NCBI RefSeq assembly: GCF_900092025.1
Contig: NZ_FLTX01000049.1
Span: 1 to 33,241 of the forward strand
Direction: 5' to 3'
DNA length: 33,241 nt
DNA from: Xanthomonas bromi
GTDB taxonomy: Bacteria; Pseudomonadota; Gammaproteobacteria; Xanthomonadales; Xanthomonadaceae
The notes under the pieces are model-generated. The model saw only the letters and a list, made by a program, of their open reading frames with translations. It was not told the DNA's origin and made no database searches. A program made the translations under genes and the position numbers. Position 1 is the first letter of the stretch; every line of letters starts with the position of its first letter. Positions 1 to 9,430 of this stretch are shown here, piece after piece.

Positions 1-1
1 G

Positions 2-712
2 CCGATCCCTGAGCAAATCGAGCGCTTGCTTCCCGGCGCCACGATTACCAACGTGCGGCGCCGTGCGAAGTACTTGCTCATCGACACGGACGCGGGTGGC
101 AGCGCATTGCTGCATCTGGGAATGTCCGGAAGCCTGCGCGTCCTGCCTGGCGACACGCTGCCGCGGGCACACGACCACGTGGATATCAGTCTGCAAAATG
201 GACGCGTCCTGCGCTTCAACGATCCGCGTCGCTTTGGCTGCCTACTGTGGCAGTCCGACGCACAGGCGCATGAATTGCTTGCTGCGCTTGGTCCAGAACC
301 ATTATCGGATGCATTTACTGGCGATTATCTGCATGGGCTGGCGCGTGGCCGCCGTGCCGCGGTCAAAACCTTTCTGATGGACCAAGCTGTGGTGGTTGGC
401 GTTGGCAATATCTATGCTGCCGAAAGCCTGCATCGGGCCGGAATCAGCCCGCTGCGCGAGGCGGGAAAGGTGTCGTTGGATCGCTATCGGCGGCTGGCTG
501 CAGCGGTCAAGCAGATCCTGGGGTATGCCATTCAACGGGGTGGTACCACTTTGCGCGACTTCATCAGTCCGGATGGTGCACCCGGCTATTTCGAGCAGGA
601 GCTCACCGTGTACGGACGCGAGGGCGAGGCCTGCAAACAGTGCGGGCGGACGTTGAAGCACGCGACGATCGGCCAACGCGCCACGGTGTGGTGCGGGAGC
701 TGTCAGCGGTAA
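2..712 (+). CDS. mutM: Formamidopyrimidine-DNA glycosylase (Fpg/MutM), 5' end missing
   Basis: Base-excision repair glycosylase/AP lyase that removes oxidised purines such as 8-oxoguanine. The frame is already open at the window edge, reading [20 protein letters not shown], so roughly the first 35 residues are outside, including the catalytic N-terminal Pro-Glu. Visible family marks are [10 protein letters not shown], the N-terminal-domain stretch [14 protein letters not shown], the helix-two-turn-helix region [27 protein letters not shown], and a C-terminal zinc finger with CKQCG and a closing CGSC pair. The product ends a few residues after the last cysteine, as usual in this family. It is the last gene of its strand block; about 475 bp without a clear gene follows. 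Identification is firm; only the N-terminus is unseen. Confidence 0.95.
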   Translation, partial: PIPEQIERLLPGATITNVRRRAKYLLIDTDAGGSALLHLGMSGSLRVLPGDTLPRAHDHVDISLQNGRVLRFNDPRRFGCLLWQSDAQAHELLAALGPEPLSDAFTGDYLHGLARGRRAAVKTFLMDQAVVVGVGNIYAAESLHRAGISPLREAGKVSLDRYRRLAAAVKQILGYAIQRGGTTLRDFISPDGAPGYFEQELTVYGREGEACKQCGRTLKHATIGQRATVWCGSCQR

Positions 713-1187
713 GTAGTACGCCATACCGATGCAGCGTTAGACGGCTGGCGTGATAACAGTCTTGCCCTGATCATCCCGCCGAAAGTCCAGCAAAGCGACT
801 CGCACCAAGCCTCACGTTGCTTGCCAAGTTGCATGCTGCGCATGTCAGTACCGCGCTACGCGGCGACGAAACCGGAAGCATGTCACATGCACTTGAGGTT
901 TTCAGAAATGCATCGGCTGGGTGCGACGCTTTTGCGTGCGGAGGTGCCGAGAACGGCCGCAGACTGTGCGCTTCTTGCTTTTACGCATCTACCTGTCGAA
1001 CCGTGGCGTCCGTCTGTTCGAGCGTGGTGAGAAGCCGCCAGCCTGACGCGCGCCTTCCCGCAGACACACTGCCGATTTGCGACCCGCTTGCATCGACAAT
1101 CCCAAGAAGCAGGCACAACTGGCGTTGTTCTGGTTTCCACGCATGCAGCGGGCCACAATCCCGAGGTCCGTGGATGGAAAGCGCTTT
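713..1187. other. Non-coding gap between mutM and the DUF4380-like gene
   Basis: About 475 bp with no convincing gene. Open frames cross it on both strands, but their translations are rich in Cys, Arg and Ser and resemble no known family, as expected for chance frames in GC-rich DNA. The promoter of the next gene should lie here, but no clear -35/-10 pair can be picked out. No tRNA-like fold or terminator with a T-run was seen. Confidence 0.4.
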
Positions 1188-2294
1188 ATGTGCAGCTCGC
1201 CAAAGTTCGTCATTGTTCTGGTGCTTACCGGTGCATGTGCGCTGTTGTCCATGACGTCGTCGGCTGGCGCCGTTGCGCCAACGGCAGCGGACGCCGCTGC
1301 CGTAGAGCGCTTGCAGTTGAATACCGAAGCGGTGGAGCTGAGCGCCACGCCGGCATTGGGTGGGCGCGTGCTGTCGTTCAACGTGCGCGGCCAGCCCAAT
1401 GTATTGAAAGTCGGTGCGGCGGTGGAACAACAGCCTACGCCCGAAGTTTCGGCCATCGCGGGCAATATTGCGTATTTTGGCCATGACGTGTGGGTCGGGC
1501 CGCAGAGTCAGTGGTGGCTGCATCAAGAGCTCAACCACGAGCGTAAGGCGGCGGCAGCGGTGTGGCCGCCGGATCCGTATCTGTCATTGGCGCAGACGCG
1601 CGTCACCCTGCGTCGGCATGACGCGTTGGAGTTCGAGGGCGTGCCAAGCCCGCTGACCGGCGTGCAATTGCGTAAGCAGATCAAACTTTCTGCAACGCGT
1701 GCCGACACCGTGGAGATCCAGGCCAGCGCACGCAATATCCGTAAGCAGCAGATCGCCTGGGATTTGTGGTTCAACACACGCGTTGCAGCAACGACGCGGG
1801 TCTTCGTGCCGGTTGCCGCTGTTACAGATATTCGTCTGCAGCCGCCGAGCGAGGCCGGCACGATTGCGCCGCATTACACGCTCAAGCGCGGCGTGTTTGC
1901 GCTGCGCGCCGATACGCGCCAAGACGGTCTGATCCAGCGCGGCAAGGTGTTATTGCAGCCATCTGCGGGGTGGATGGCGGGTTTTGCAGGCGGCCAGGTC
2001 TTGGTGATTCGTTTCGCGCATCAACCACTGGCAGCGATCCATCCCGCGCAAGGGCAGGTGGAGTTGTATCTGGATGCGCCACCCCAGCATCTGGAACAGG
2101 GATTGCTGGAAATGGAGATGCACGCACCGTATCGGCAGTTTGCGCCAGGGGCCCAAATGCAGGCGCAGGAGCAGTGGACGCTGCTGCGCTACACAGGGCC
2201 CGACGAAGAGCAGGCGCAGCGGCAGTTCCTGTGCGGCAAGGCCAAGGCGCTAGCGCTGGCCAATGCATGCGATGTGCCGCCCACGCATGGCTGA
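1188..2294 (+). CDS. Secreted DUF4380-like protein (mutarotase-like fold expected)
   Basis: Probable exported protein of about 368 residues. The chosen ATG gives a signal peptide: basic start MCSSPKF, hydrophobic core VIVLVLTGACALL, and a likely cleavage site near SAGA/VAP. In-frame starts exist further upstream (1143 and 1077) but would bury the signal. The mature part, with NTEAVELSATPALGGRVLSF and later GHDVWVGPQSQWW, resembles DUF4380 proteins, which share a beta-sandwich related to aldose epimerases. No catalytic role can be assigned. The gene ends 68 bp before opgD on the same strand, so the two may be co-transcribed, suggesting a periplasmic carbohydrate context. The family assignment is from memory of its pattern. 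Confidence 0.7.
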   Translation: MCSSPKFVIVLVLTGACALLSMTSSAGAVAPTAADAAAVERLQLNTEAVELSATPALGGRVLSFNVRGQPNVLKVGAAVEQQPTPEVSAIAGNIAYFGHDVWVGPQSQWWLHQELNHERKAAAAVWPPDPYLSLAQTRVTLRRHDALEFEGVPSPLTGVQLRKQIKLSATRADTVEIQASARNIRKQQIAWDLWFNTRVAATTRVFVPVAAVTDIRLQPPSEAGTIAPHYTLKRGVFALRADTRQDGLIQRGKVLLQPSAGWMAGFAGGQVLVIRFAHQPLAAIHPAQGQVELYLDAPPQHLEQGLLEMEMHAPYRQFAPGAQMQAQEQWTLLRYTGPDEEQAQRQFLCGKAKALALANACDVPPTHG

Positions 2295-2362
2295 TGCGCG
2301 CATTCACCTTGATGGCGGGCTGTGGCTATGATGTGGCCCAATCCCCGACCAGATCGATGCGC

Positions 2363-3964
2363 ATGCAACGACGCCGTTTCCTGAAGAATGCTGCTGCCGC
2401 ATTAGCCGCGCTCGGTTTGCCGACGTTGCCGCAGTGGGCACTTGCGGCCAAGGCCGTCGGGCTGCGTCGACTCGGGCAGCCGCAGCCGTTCGACTACGCT
2501 TGGTTGAAAGGTCAGGCGCGCGAGCTGGCAAAGGCGCCGTACAAGAGCCACAAGCAGGTATTGCCGGGGCCGCTGGAGGCGCTGAACTGGGATCAGTATC
2601 AATCGATCCGCTATCGGCAGGACCACGCCCTGTGGGCCGATGGTAACGGCAAATTCCAGGCGAAGTTCTTTCATCTGGGGCTGTATTTCCATACCCCGGT
2701 ACACATCTACGACATCGTCGATGGCAAGGCGCAGCAGCTGGCGTACGACCCGGCCGCATTCGATTACGGCAGCAGCGGGCTGGGTGGCAAGCAGTTACCG
2801 AAGGATCTTGGCTTTGCAGGTTTCCGGCTCAATACGCGCAAGGACACCGATCGCGACTTCTCGGCATTCCTGGGCGCGAGCTATTTCCGTGCTGTCGGCA
2901 AGGAAGGCCAGTACGGACAATCAGCGCGCGGGCTGGCCATCGATACCGGCACCGGTGGGCCCGAAGAGTTTCCCGATTTCATCGCCTACTATCTGGAGCA
3001 GCCGGCCGACGAGTCGGACACGGTGGTGGTTTACGGATTGCTGGATTCGCCCAGCGTTGCCGGCGCGTACCGGTTCGCCATCACCAATGGCGAGGTGCTG
3101 CTGATGGAGATCGACAGCGCGCTCTATCCGCGCAAGGCGATCGAGCGGCTGGGCATCGGCCCGTGCACCAGCATGTATCAGGTTGGCGAAAACGATAATC
3201 GGATGGACTGGGACTGGCGTCCTGAAATTCACGACACCGATGGCCTGGCGATGTGGACCGGCGGTGGCGAATGGATCTGGCGCCCGCTGTGCAACCCGCC
3301 GCACCTGCGCTTCAACATGTTCGTCGACGAAAACCCGCGTGGCTTCGGGCTGCTGCAGCGCGACCGAAACTTCGACCATTATCAGGACGATGGCGTGTTT
3401 TACGAAAAGCGCCCATGCCTGTGGGTGGAGCCCAAGAGTGGTTGGGGTAAGGGCTCAGTGCAACTGGTCGAAATTCCGACCGTGGACGAAACCTTCGACA
3501 ATATCGTGGCGTTCTGGAATCCTCAGGACAAGCCGCAGCCGGGGCAAGAGTTGCTGATGGGGTACCGACTTTATTGGGGCGCGCATCCGCCGGCTAGTTC
3601 GCCGTTGGCGCACTGTGTGGCCACCCGCACCGGGTTGGGCGGCATCGTCGGGCAGAAGCGCAGCCATTTCTCCTGGCGCTTTGCGGTGGATTTTGCTGGT
3701 GGCGAACTGGCCGCACTGGCGAAGCAACCCAAGACCAAGGTGGAGGTGGTGCTGCAGGTTTCGCGCGGCACCACCGAAGTCGTGTCGGCGCGCCCGTTGC
3801 ATGAGCTTAAGGGCTATCGGGCGATGTTCGATTTGGTGCCGCCGGACGAGGGCACCCAGCAGATCGATATCCGCCTGTATCTGCGCGCCAACGGCAAGCC
3901 GCTCACCGAAACCTGGCTGTACCAGTGGACTCCGCCGCCAACGAGCGAGCGCAAGATGTATTGA
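2363..3964 (+). CDS. opgD: Glucan biosynthesis protein D (OpgD/MdoD)
   Basis: Periplasmic protein that shapes the backbone of osmoregulated periplasmic glucans. From the ATG at 2363 the product is 533 residues. It opens with a twin-arginine signal, RRRFLK followed by a hydrophobic Ala/Leu stretch ending ALA, so export is probably through Tat in folded form. The body is typical of the OpgG/OpgD family: PGPLEALNWDQYQSIRYR, FHLGLYFHTPVHIYDI, the acidic GENDNRMDWDWRPEIHD and WIWRPLCNP, then an immunoglobulin-like C-terminal region with LYQWTPPPTSERKMY. Another ATG six bases upstream (2357) would add Met-Arg. The open frame runs much further upstream but overlaps the previous gene and would hide the Tat signal. 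Length is normal for the family. Confidence 0.95.
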   Translation: MQRRRFLKNAAAALAALGLPTLPQWALAAKAVGLRRLGQPQPFDYAWLKGQARELAKAPYKSHKQVLPGPLEALNWDQYQSIRYRQDHALWADGNGKFQAKFFHLGLYFHTPVHIYDIVDGKAQQLAYDPAAFDYGSSGLGGKQLPKDLGFAGFRLNTRKDTDRDFSAFLGASYFRAVGKEGQYGQSARGLAIDTGTGGPEEFPDFIAYYLEQPADESDTVVVYGLLDSPSVAGAYRFAITNGEVLLMEIDSALYPRKAIERLGIGPCTSMYQVGENDNRMDWDWRPEIHDTDGLAMWTGGGEWIWRPLCNPPHLRFNMFVDENPRGFGLLQRDRNFDHYQDDGVFYEKRPCLWVEPKSGWGKGSVQLVEIPTVDETFDNIVAFWNPQDKPQPGQELLMGYRLYWGAHPPASSPLAHCVATRTGLGGIVGQKRSHFSWRFAVDFAGGELAALAKQPKTKVEVVLQVSRGTTEVVSARPLHELKGYRAMFDLVPPDEGTQQIDIRLYLRANGKPLTETWLYQWTPPPTSERKMY

Positions 3965-4115
3965 GGACGGCCGAGCAAGGTGGCGAGCGACTGTTGTTGC
4001 CGGCACCCGTTTGACGGCCTTGCGCTGCGGCGCTGCCGCATGCGGCAACGGGCGCGAGAGTGCTGATGGTCCCACTGCACACGCGGTGGGATGCGCCGCC
4101 TGCCGACGCGCTTCT

Positions 4116-4132
4116 CGGCGGGTTTCCCGCCG
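4116..4132. terminator. GC-rich hairpin between convergent opgD and histidine kinase genes
   Basis: CGGCGGG, a TTT loop, then CCCGCCG form a perfect 7-bp stem. It lies between the stop codon of opgD and the end of the converging kinase gene, where a shared bidirectional terminator would be expected. No T-run follows on either strand, so intrinsic termination is uncertain. Confidence 0.3.
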
Positions 4133-4145
4133 CGGCGTGAAGCGC

Positions 4146-5390
4146 TCAGGCCGGCGCTGAGGTGTCGACCAGTTGCAGGCGCCCGCGCGGACGTGCGCAG
4201 GCCAGCTCCACGCGGAAGCAGGTGCCGTCCTTGCCGCTGGTGATGCGTAATTCGCCTTGATGGGCCTTTGCGATCTGCGCTGCCATGTGCAGACCCAGAT
4301 CGACATCGGGCAGCGCACGTCCGCCGGTATGCACATGGGTCGAGGCGTGCAGCACATCCAGCCGGCGCGGATCGATCCCGTCCAGATTGCAGACTTCAAT
4401 GCGCAGCCGACCATGTTCGGTGACCGCGACCGCCTTGATCAGCGAATTTTGCGGGCCTTGCACCACCGCGTTGATCATCAGGCTGCCGAACATCTGCGCC
4501 AGACGGATCGCGTCGCCGTGCACCGGCTCATCGATGGCCACGTGCGTGGACAGCACCTGGTGGGGGTAGGCCGCGCGGGTTTCGTCCACCACCTGAGACA
4601 GCGCATCGAGCAGGTCGCTACCGTCGCCATAGTCCAGCTGCAGCCAATCGCGTTCGATGCCGCGAGCGAAATCGCAGGCGAAATCGATCAGTTCTTCCAT
4701 GCGCAGCAGGCTGCGCTGCATCGAGCGGATGGAGCTGCCGTAGCTCTGGTTGAGCTGGTCGACGGACAGCATGTCCACCACCGCATGCATGGACTGCAAG
4801 GGGTTGCGCAGGTCGTGCCCGAGAATACCGATGAATTCTTCGCGCAAGCGTGCCGAGGCACCGACGCGGCCCAGTTCGCTGCGCGCCCGCCGCGATTCCT
4901 GTGCGCTTTCTTCGGCGCGTTGCTCGGCCTGGATCTGTGCGGCCAATAGCTGCGCGAGCAGTTCGACTTTTGCCACCAGCGGTGCGTCCATGGCGCGCGG
5001 CTGCGGATCCAGTGCGCACAAGGTCCCGAACACGCTGCCGTCGTCGAACTTGATCGGCACCGAGACGTAGCTTTCGAAGCCGTAGAGCCGCGGCGAGGGG
5101 TGATCGCGATAGACCGGGTCATCGGATGCATGCCCGAACCAGACCGAGTGGCCCCTGACCCGCACGCTATCGCAAAACGTCGTGGCCAGCGGCAGCTCAT
5201 CCCCGGGCCGCAGGCCAAAGGACAACGTGTCGTGCACCTGACAGGTGATCCAGCGCGCTTCGGTCACGCGCGCGACGGCAGCAAACCCCATCCCGGTCAA
5301 ACGGGTCAGGACGGTCAACACATCGGGAACCGACGAAAGACGGCCAATACGCGCGACATCGGCGCGTAGTGCGGGAGGCAGTTGACCCAT
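4146..5390 (-). CDS. GAF-domain sensor histidine kinase
   Basis: Probable cytoplasmic sensor kinase of 414 residues. No transmembrane segment is seen. A GAF domain covers about residues 15-135, with DTLSFGLRPGDELPLATTFCDSV and YVSVPIKFDDGSVFGTLCALDP. A Glu/Ala-rich coiled coil (145-185) leads to the HisKA motif FIGILGHDLRNPLQSM, with the phospho-accepting histidine at about 192. The HATPase part keeps an N-box-like MINAV and a G2-like DVDLGLHMAAQIAKAHQGELRI. The G1 region reads NLDGIDPRRL and lacks the usual DxGxG, so ATP binding may be weakened. The start chosen, MGQLPPALR, follows a GGGGG ribosome binding site; the frame stays open far upstream, but that part is Arg/Ser-rich and not protein-like. 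No response regulator is adjacent. Confidence 0.85.
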   Translation of the reverse strand: MGQLPPALRADVARIGRLSSVPDVLTVLTRLTGMGFAAVARVTEARWITCQVHDTLSFGLRPGDELPLATTFCDSVRVRGHSVWFGHASDDPVYRDHPSPRLYGFESYVSVPIKFDDGSVFGTLCALDPQPRAMDAPLVAKVELLAQLLAAQIQAEQRAEESAQESRRARSELGRVGASARLREEFIGILGHDLRNPLQSMHAVVDMLSVDQLNQSYGSSIRSMQRSLLRMEELIDFACDFARGIERDWLQLDYGDGSDLLDALSQVVDETRAAYPHQVLSTHVAIDEPVHGDAIRLAQMFGSLMINAVVQGPQNSLIKAVAVTEHGRLRIEVCNLDGIDPRRLDVLHASTHVHTGGRALPDVDLGLHMAAQIAKAHQGELRITSGKDGTCFRVELACARPRGRLQLVDTSAPA

Positions 5391-5682
5391 GAATTGCCCC
5401 CAGAAAGTGGATGGTTGCCAGGTTAGAGGACAGCGGTTGCGCCTGGTTGCGTGGCGCGCCGTTGGTATTACAGGCGCCACGATACGCTTGTCTGCCAGCA
5501 ACTGCGATGCCGCCGTGACCGCATGCCCGCGCAGTTTTAGGAGCCCCTGCCTAGCGTCGTATAGATGGTGGTTGGTGGGTCGCGGCGAGCTGCCGAGGAC
5601 GCCAACCGCGCCACGTGCAGACGTGTGGGTTCCAGCGGCTGGCGTTAGCGCGGCGGCGAGGCAGTCAGTACTGTCGAGAGCG

Positions 5683-6312
5683 CTAGCCAACTGGCAGCGG
5701 CAAGGCGATTTGCAGCGGATCGATACGGCCTTCGCCGCGCATGATCTTCTTGAACTCGGCGCGGCTGACCGAGACATAGCGCTCGTTGCCGCCGATCTCC
5801 ACCTGCGGGCCGTCCTGCACCGCGTGCCCGTGCGCATCCACACGCACGGTCATGGTCGCCTTGCTGCCGCTGTGGCAGATGGTCTTGATCTCTTCCAGCT
5901 CGTCGGCCCAGGCGAGCAGGAACTGGCTGCCTTCGAACAACTCGCCGCGAAAATCGGTGCGCAGGCCATAACACAACACCGGGATGCGCAGGCGGTCGAC
6001 CACCTCGCTCAACTGCCAGACCTGCGCACGGCTGAGGAATTGCGCCTCGTCCACCAGCACGCAATGCAACGCGCCGTCGTTGTGGATGTCGCGTTCGACC
6101 AGCTGCTGTAATTCGGTGTCGCGCTCGAAGATGCGTCCATCCGCGCGCAGGCCGATCCGCGAGGCGACCACGCCGCTGCCGGCGCGGTGGTCGAGCTTGG
6201 GAGTGAGGATCAGCGTGCGCATGCCGCGCTCGCGGTAGTTGTGCGCGGACTGCAGCAAGGTGGTGGTCTTGCCGGCATTCATCGCCGAATAGTAGAAATA
6301 GAGCTTGGCCAT
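5683..6312 (-). CDS. tdk: Thymidine kinase
   Basis: Salvage enzyme phosphorylating thymidine to dTMP with ATP. The 209-residue product matches type II (TK1-like) kinases throughout: P-loop [14 protein letters not shown] near the N-terminus, [19 protein letters not shown], the Walker-B-like [14 protein letters not shown], and [24 protein letters not shown]. The C-terminal lasso region keeps GGNERYVSV, but of the cysteines usual in this zinc-binding part only one remains (ICHSGSKAT, then VSVSRAEF), so the structural zinc site is probably altered. The gene is divergent from rep, with about 208 bp between them, and lies 292 bp upstream of the kinase gene on the same strand. Confidence 0.95.
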   Translation of the reverse strand: MAKLYFYYSAMNAGKTTTLLQSAHNYRERGMRTLILTPKLDHRAGSGVVASRIGLRADGRIFERDTELQQLVERDIHNDGALHCVLVDEAQFLSRAQVWQLSEVVDRLRIPVLCYGLRTDFRGELFEGSQFLLAWADELEEIKTICHSGSKATMTVRVDAHGHAVQDGPQVEIGGNERYVSVSRAEFKKIMRGEGRIDPLQIALPLPVG

Positions 6313-6520
6313 CGGGCGATTTTACCGGGCCGGGCGACTGGATGCGGTGCCTGCGTGTGCCGCGTTGGCACGGCCCGGGGGGTGCGACGCCCGCCGTCGA
6401 GGAGGTAGGAGCGCAGCCCGCGGCGATGGGACGCGGCTACCCGCAATGGAGACATGAACCCATCGCGCCGGCCGGCCGCAGGCAGGCCCGGTACAATGAC
6501 GCGCTCTGTCGGAAGCCTCT

Positions 6521-8497
6521 ATGTACGGTCTCAATCCCCCGCAAAGCGCCGCGGTGCTGCACTGCGAAGGTCCCTTGTTGGTGCTGGCCGGTGCCGGCAG
6601 CGGCAAGACGCGCGTGATTGTGGAGAAGATCGCGCACCTGATCGCCATTGGCCGCTATCCGGCCAAGCGCATTGCCGCGATCACCTTCACCAACAAATCC
6701 GCCAAGGAAATGCGCGAGCGTGTGGCCAAGCGCATTCGCGGCGATGGCGCCGACGGCCTGACCATCTGTACCTTCCATGCGCTGGGGCTGAAGTTCCTGC
6801 AGATCGAACATGCTGCCGCCGGCTTGAAACGCGGCTTTTCGATCTTCGATGCGGACGATGCCGCCGCGCAGATCAAGGACCTGATGCATGGTGCCAAGCC
6901 CGACGCGATCGAAGACGCCAAGAACCTGATTTCGCGTGCCAAGAACGCCGGTCTGTCGCCGGAACAGGCCATGGCCGCAGCGCGCAGCAATCGCGAGAAG
7001 GAGGCGGCCAGCTTGTACGAGCGCTACCAGGCGCGGTTGACCACCTTCAACGCGGTGGACTTCGATGACCTGATCCGTTTGCCGGTGCAGATTCTGGAAG
7101 CCAACGAAGACATCGTGATGGGCTGGCGCGAACGCATCGGCTACCTGTTGGTGGACGAGTGCCAGGACACCAATGATGCCCAGTACCGGCTGCTGAAGAT
7201 GCTGGCCGGGCCGCGCGGCAACTTCACCTGCGTGGGCGATGACGACCAGAGCATCTACGCCTGGCGCGGCGCCAATCCGGAAAACCTGCAGCAGATGGCG
7301 CGCGATTATCCGGCGCTGGAAATCATCAAGCTGGAGCAGAACTACCGCTGCTCCAACCGTGTGCTGCGCGCGGCCAATGCCTTGATCGCACATAACCCGC
7401 ACGAGCACCTGAAAACGCTGTGGAGCGATCAGGCCGACGGCGAGCGCATCCGCGTGTGGGAATGCCGCGATAGCGAGCATGAGGCCGAAAAGGTCGCCGC
7501 CGAGATCTCGTTCCTGGGCACCGCCAAGCAGGTGCCGTGGAGCGATTTCTGCATTCTGTTCCGCGGAAATTTCCAGTCGCGGCCGCTGGAAAAAGCGTTG
7601 CAGTTGTTGCGCGTGCCCTATCACCTCACAGGCGGGACGGCGTTCCTGGAGCGGCAGGAGGTCAAGGATCTGTTGTCGTGGTTGCGGTTGATCGTCAACC
7701 CCGACGACGACGCGGCGTTCTTGCGTGCGGTGCAGTCGCCCAAGCGCGAAGTCGGTGCGACCTCGCTGGCGCGTCTGGCCGAGTTGGCCAGTGCGAAGTC
7801 GGTGCCGATGTCGCGCGCGGCCGAGTCGATGGGCGCCTTGCAGCACCTGCCGCCGCGCGCGGCCAATGGGTTGAGTGCGTTTACCGACATCCTGCGCGAC
7901 ATGCGCGAACACTCGGCCAGCATGCCGGCCGGCGAGCTGGTGCGCCTGCTGGCCGACAAATCCGGCCTGCTCAACGACCTGCGCAATCAGTCCAAGGACG
8001 ATACCGGCTTCCAGCGGCGCAAGCGCAATCTGGACGAACTGGCCGAGTGGTTCGAAGGCGGCCCGCGCGGCGCCAGCGCCAGCGATCTGGCCGCGCAGCT
8101 GGCGCTGTTGTCGCGCAACGACAAGGACGATGGCGGCAACCAGGTGCGCATGATGACCATGCATGCATCCAAGGGCCTGGAGTTTCGCTACGTGTTTATC
8201 GTCGGCTGCGAAGACGGCGTGTTGCCGCACGAAGTGAGCCTGGAAGAAGGCAATCTGCAGGAAGAACGCCGCTTGTTGTACGTGGGCATCACCCGCGCCA
8301 AGGAGCAGTTGTGGATGAGCCACAGCAAGCTGACGCGTAAGTTTGGCGAGCATGTACGGCTGAAGCCGAGCCGGTTCTTCGACGAGATTCCGGCCGAAGA
8401 ATTACAGCGCGATGGTGCCGACCCGGTGGCCGATGCCGAGCGCAAAAAAGAGCGCGCCACTGCGGGGCTGGCGGCGATCCAGGCATTGTTCGACTGA
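6521..8497 (+). CDS. rep: ATP-dependent DNA helicase Rep
   Basis: SF1A 3'-5' helicase of 658 residues, acting in replication restart and clearing proteins ahead of the fork. All helicase motifs are visible: Q-motif LNPPQSAAVLH, motif I AGAGSGKTRV (lysine 29), Ia ITFTNKSAKEMRERV, II LLVDECQDTND, III GDDDQSIYAWRGA, IV LEQNYRCSNRVL, V MTMHASKGLEFRYVFIVGCEDGVLPH, and VI EERRLLYVGITRAKEQLW. Overall similarity and length favour Rep over UvrD, which is usually about 720 residues. The start MYGLNPPQSA sits just before the Q-motif, as expected, after a GGAAG ribosome binding site. It is monocistronic by spacing and divergent from tdk. Confidence 0.95.
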   Translation: MYGLNPPQSAAVLHCEGPLLVLAGAGSGKTRVIVEKIAHLIAIGRYPAKRIAAITFTNKSAKEMRERVAKRIRGDGADGLTICTFHALGLKFLQIEHAAAGLKRGFSIFDADDAAAQIKDLMHGAKPDAIEDAKNLISRAKNAGLSPEQAMAAARSNREKEAASLYERYQARLTTFNAVDFDDLIRLPVQILEANEDIVMGWRERIGYLLVDECQDTNDAQYRLLKMLAGPRGNFTCVGDDDQSIYAWRGANPENLQQMARDYPALEIIKLEQNYRCSNRVLRAANALIAHNPHEHLKTLWSDQADGERIRVWECRDSEHEAEKVAAEISFLGTAKQVPWSDFCILFRGNFQSRPLEKALQLLRVPYHLTGGTAFLERQEVKDLLSWLRLIVNPDDDAAFLRAVQSPKREVGATSLARLAELASAKSVPMSRAAESMGALQHLPPRAANGLSAFTDILRDMREHSASMPAGELVRLLADKSGLLNDLRNQSKDDTGFQRRKRNLDELAEWFEGGPRGASASDLAAQLALLSRNDKDDGGNQVRMMTMHASKGLEFRYVFIVGCEDGVLPHEVSLEEGNLQEERRLLYVGITRAKEQLWMSHSKLTRKFGEHVRLKPSRFFDEIPAEELQRDGADPVADAERKKERATAGLAAIQALFD

Positions 8498-8549
8498 CGT
8501 GCAGTCCATCGCTTGCCAGTGACGCACCAGCACGGCAGTCTGGTTTTTC

Positions 8550-9120
8550 ATGATGCCGGAGTGTGCCGTGACCGTTGTCATCGAAACCCTGCGGCTGCGC
8601 TTGCGCACGCTCGACCCCGAGCACGACGCCGACGCGATGCTGGAACTGGTCAACGACCCTGGCTTTATCGCCGGTATCAACGACCGCGGCATCCGCACGC
8701 GCGAGCAGGCGCGCGCGCATCTGTGCGATTGGGCGCAAGCCCACCACGCGCGGTATGGTTTTTCGCATTGGGCGGTGGAGACCCGCGAGGACGCACAGTT
8801 TATCGGCACATTGGGGCTGCTATGTCGCGAGACCTTGCCGGTGCCGCATATCGGTTTCGCGTTGCTGCCTGCGTATCGCGGCAAAAGGGCTATGTCACCG
8901 AAGCCGGCCGCGCGGTGCTGGAGTACGCCCGCGATGTGCTTGGCTTGTCGCAGCTGTGCGCCGTCGTCTCGCCGGACAATGCCGATTCGATCCGTGCACT
9001 GGAAACGCTCGGGCTACGCCAACATGGCTTGCGCGAATTGAGCCCGGAGGCAGCCCAGTGCTGTATTACGCGATCGATCTGGGGCCTGCCGCCTCGGTTG
9101 CTGAAGCAGCCAGGCGTTGA
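8550..9120 (+). pseudogene. GNAT-family N-acetyltransferase, broken by two frameshifts
   Basis: An acetyltransferase of the RimJ-like GNAT type can be pieced together from three reading frames. Frame one gives VIETLRLRLRTLDPEHDADAML through IGFALLPAYRGK (to about 8885). Frame two continues GYVTEAGRAVLEYARDVLGL to RALETLGLRQHGL (to about 9030). Frame three closes with EPGGSPVLYYAIDLG, ending at 9120. The first shift lies in GGCAAAAGGG (extra AA, or a one-base loss); the second is a one-base loss near GGCTTGCGCG. The acetyl-CoA region RGKGYVTEAG spans the first break, so no single frame makes a complete enzyme. Start could be the ATG at 8550 or the GTG at 8568, which has GGAG six bases upstream. 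Neighbouring genes are intact, so true decay is more likely than poor sequence. Confidence 0.8.
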
Positions 9121-9430
9121 GGCACTGATCCAACGGTAACGCGGCTGGCGGCAGTTTTGGTATCACCGCTGCAGCCCAGACGTGCATGGCGTACTGGGAA
9201 CGGAGCGAATATAACGACTGGGCTCACCATCAGGCGGGCGCGATTGTTGCTCGGTGCCGGCACGGATACTCCGGTTCCTGCGCGCCGTCCACGCCGTCTG
9301 ACGAATACGCGCTACCGTTCGTTCGCCGCTGTGTTGCCGGGGCGAGTGCCTGCATCGGCTCTGGCCGACGCAGCCCTCCCACCGTGCGGCGGCATCATCG
9401 TGTTGTCGGTTGCTCTCCAAAGGACGCTGC
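9121..9430. other. Non-coding gap before the DUF4272-type gene
   Basis: About 310 bp without a believable gene. Open frames here give Ala/Arg/Pro-rich translations without family resemblance. The short AT-rich patch GAATATAACG near 9207 could hold a -10 element, but no matching -35 is clear. Confidence 0.3.

Noticed and set aside
817..1254. Open frame of 145 codons between mutM and the DUF4380-like gene
   Set aside because: Cys/Arg/Ser-rich translation without family resemblance, overlapping the signal-peptide region of the next gene in another frame.
1766..2356. Long upstream extension of the opgD frame
   Set aside because: It overlaps the preceding gene and would place the twin-arginine signal in the middle of the protein.
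5391..5843. N-terminal extension of the histidine kinase frame
   Set aside because: The added part is Arg/Ser-rich, overlaps tdk, and the ATG at 5390 has a good ribosome binding site.
6437..8353. 638-codon open frame on the minus strand opposite rep
   Set aside because: A mirror frame of the GC-rich rep gene; its His/Gln/Ala-rich translation has no family features.
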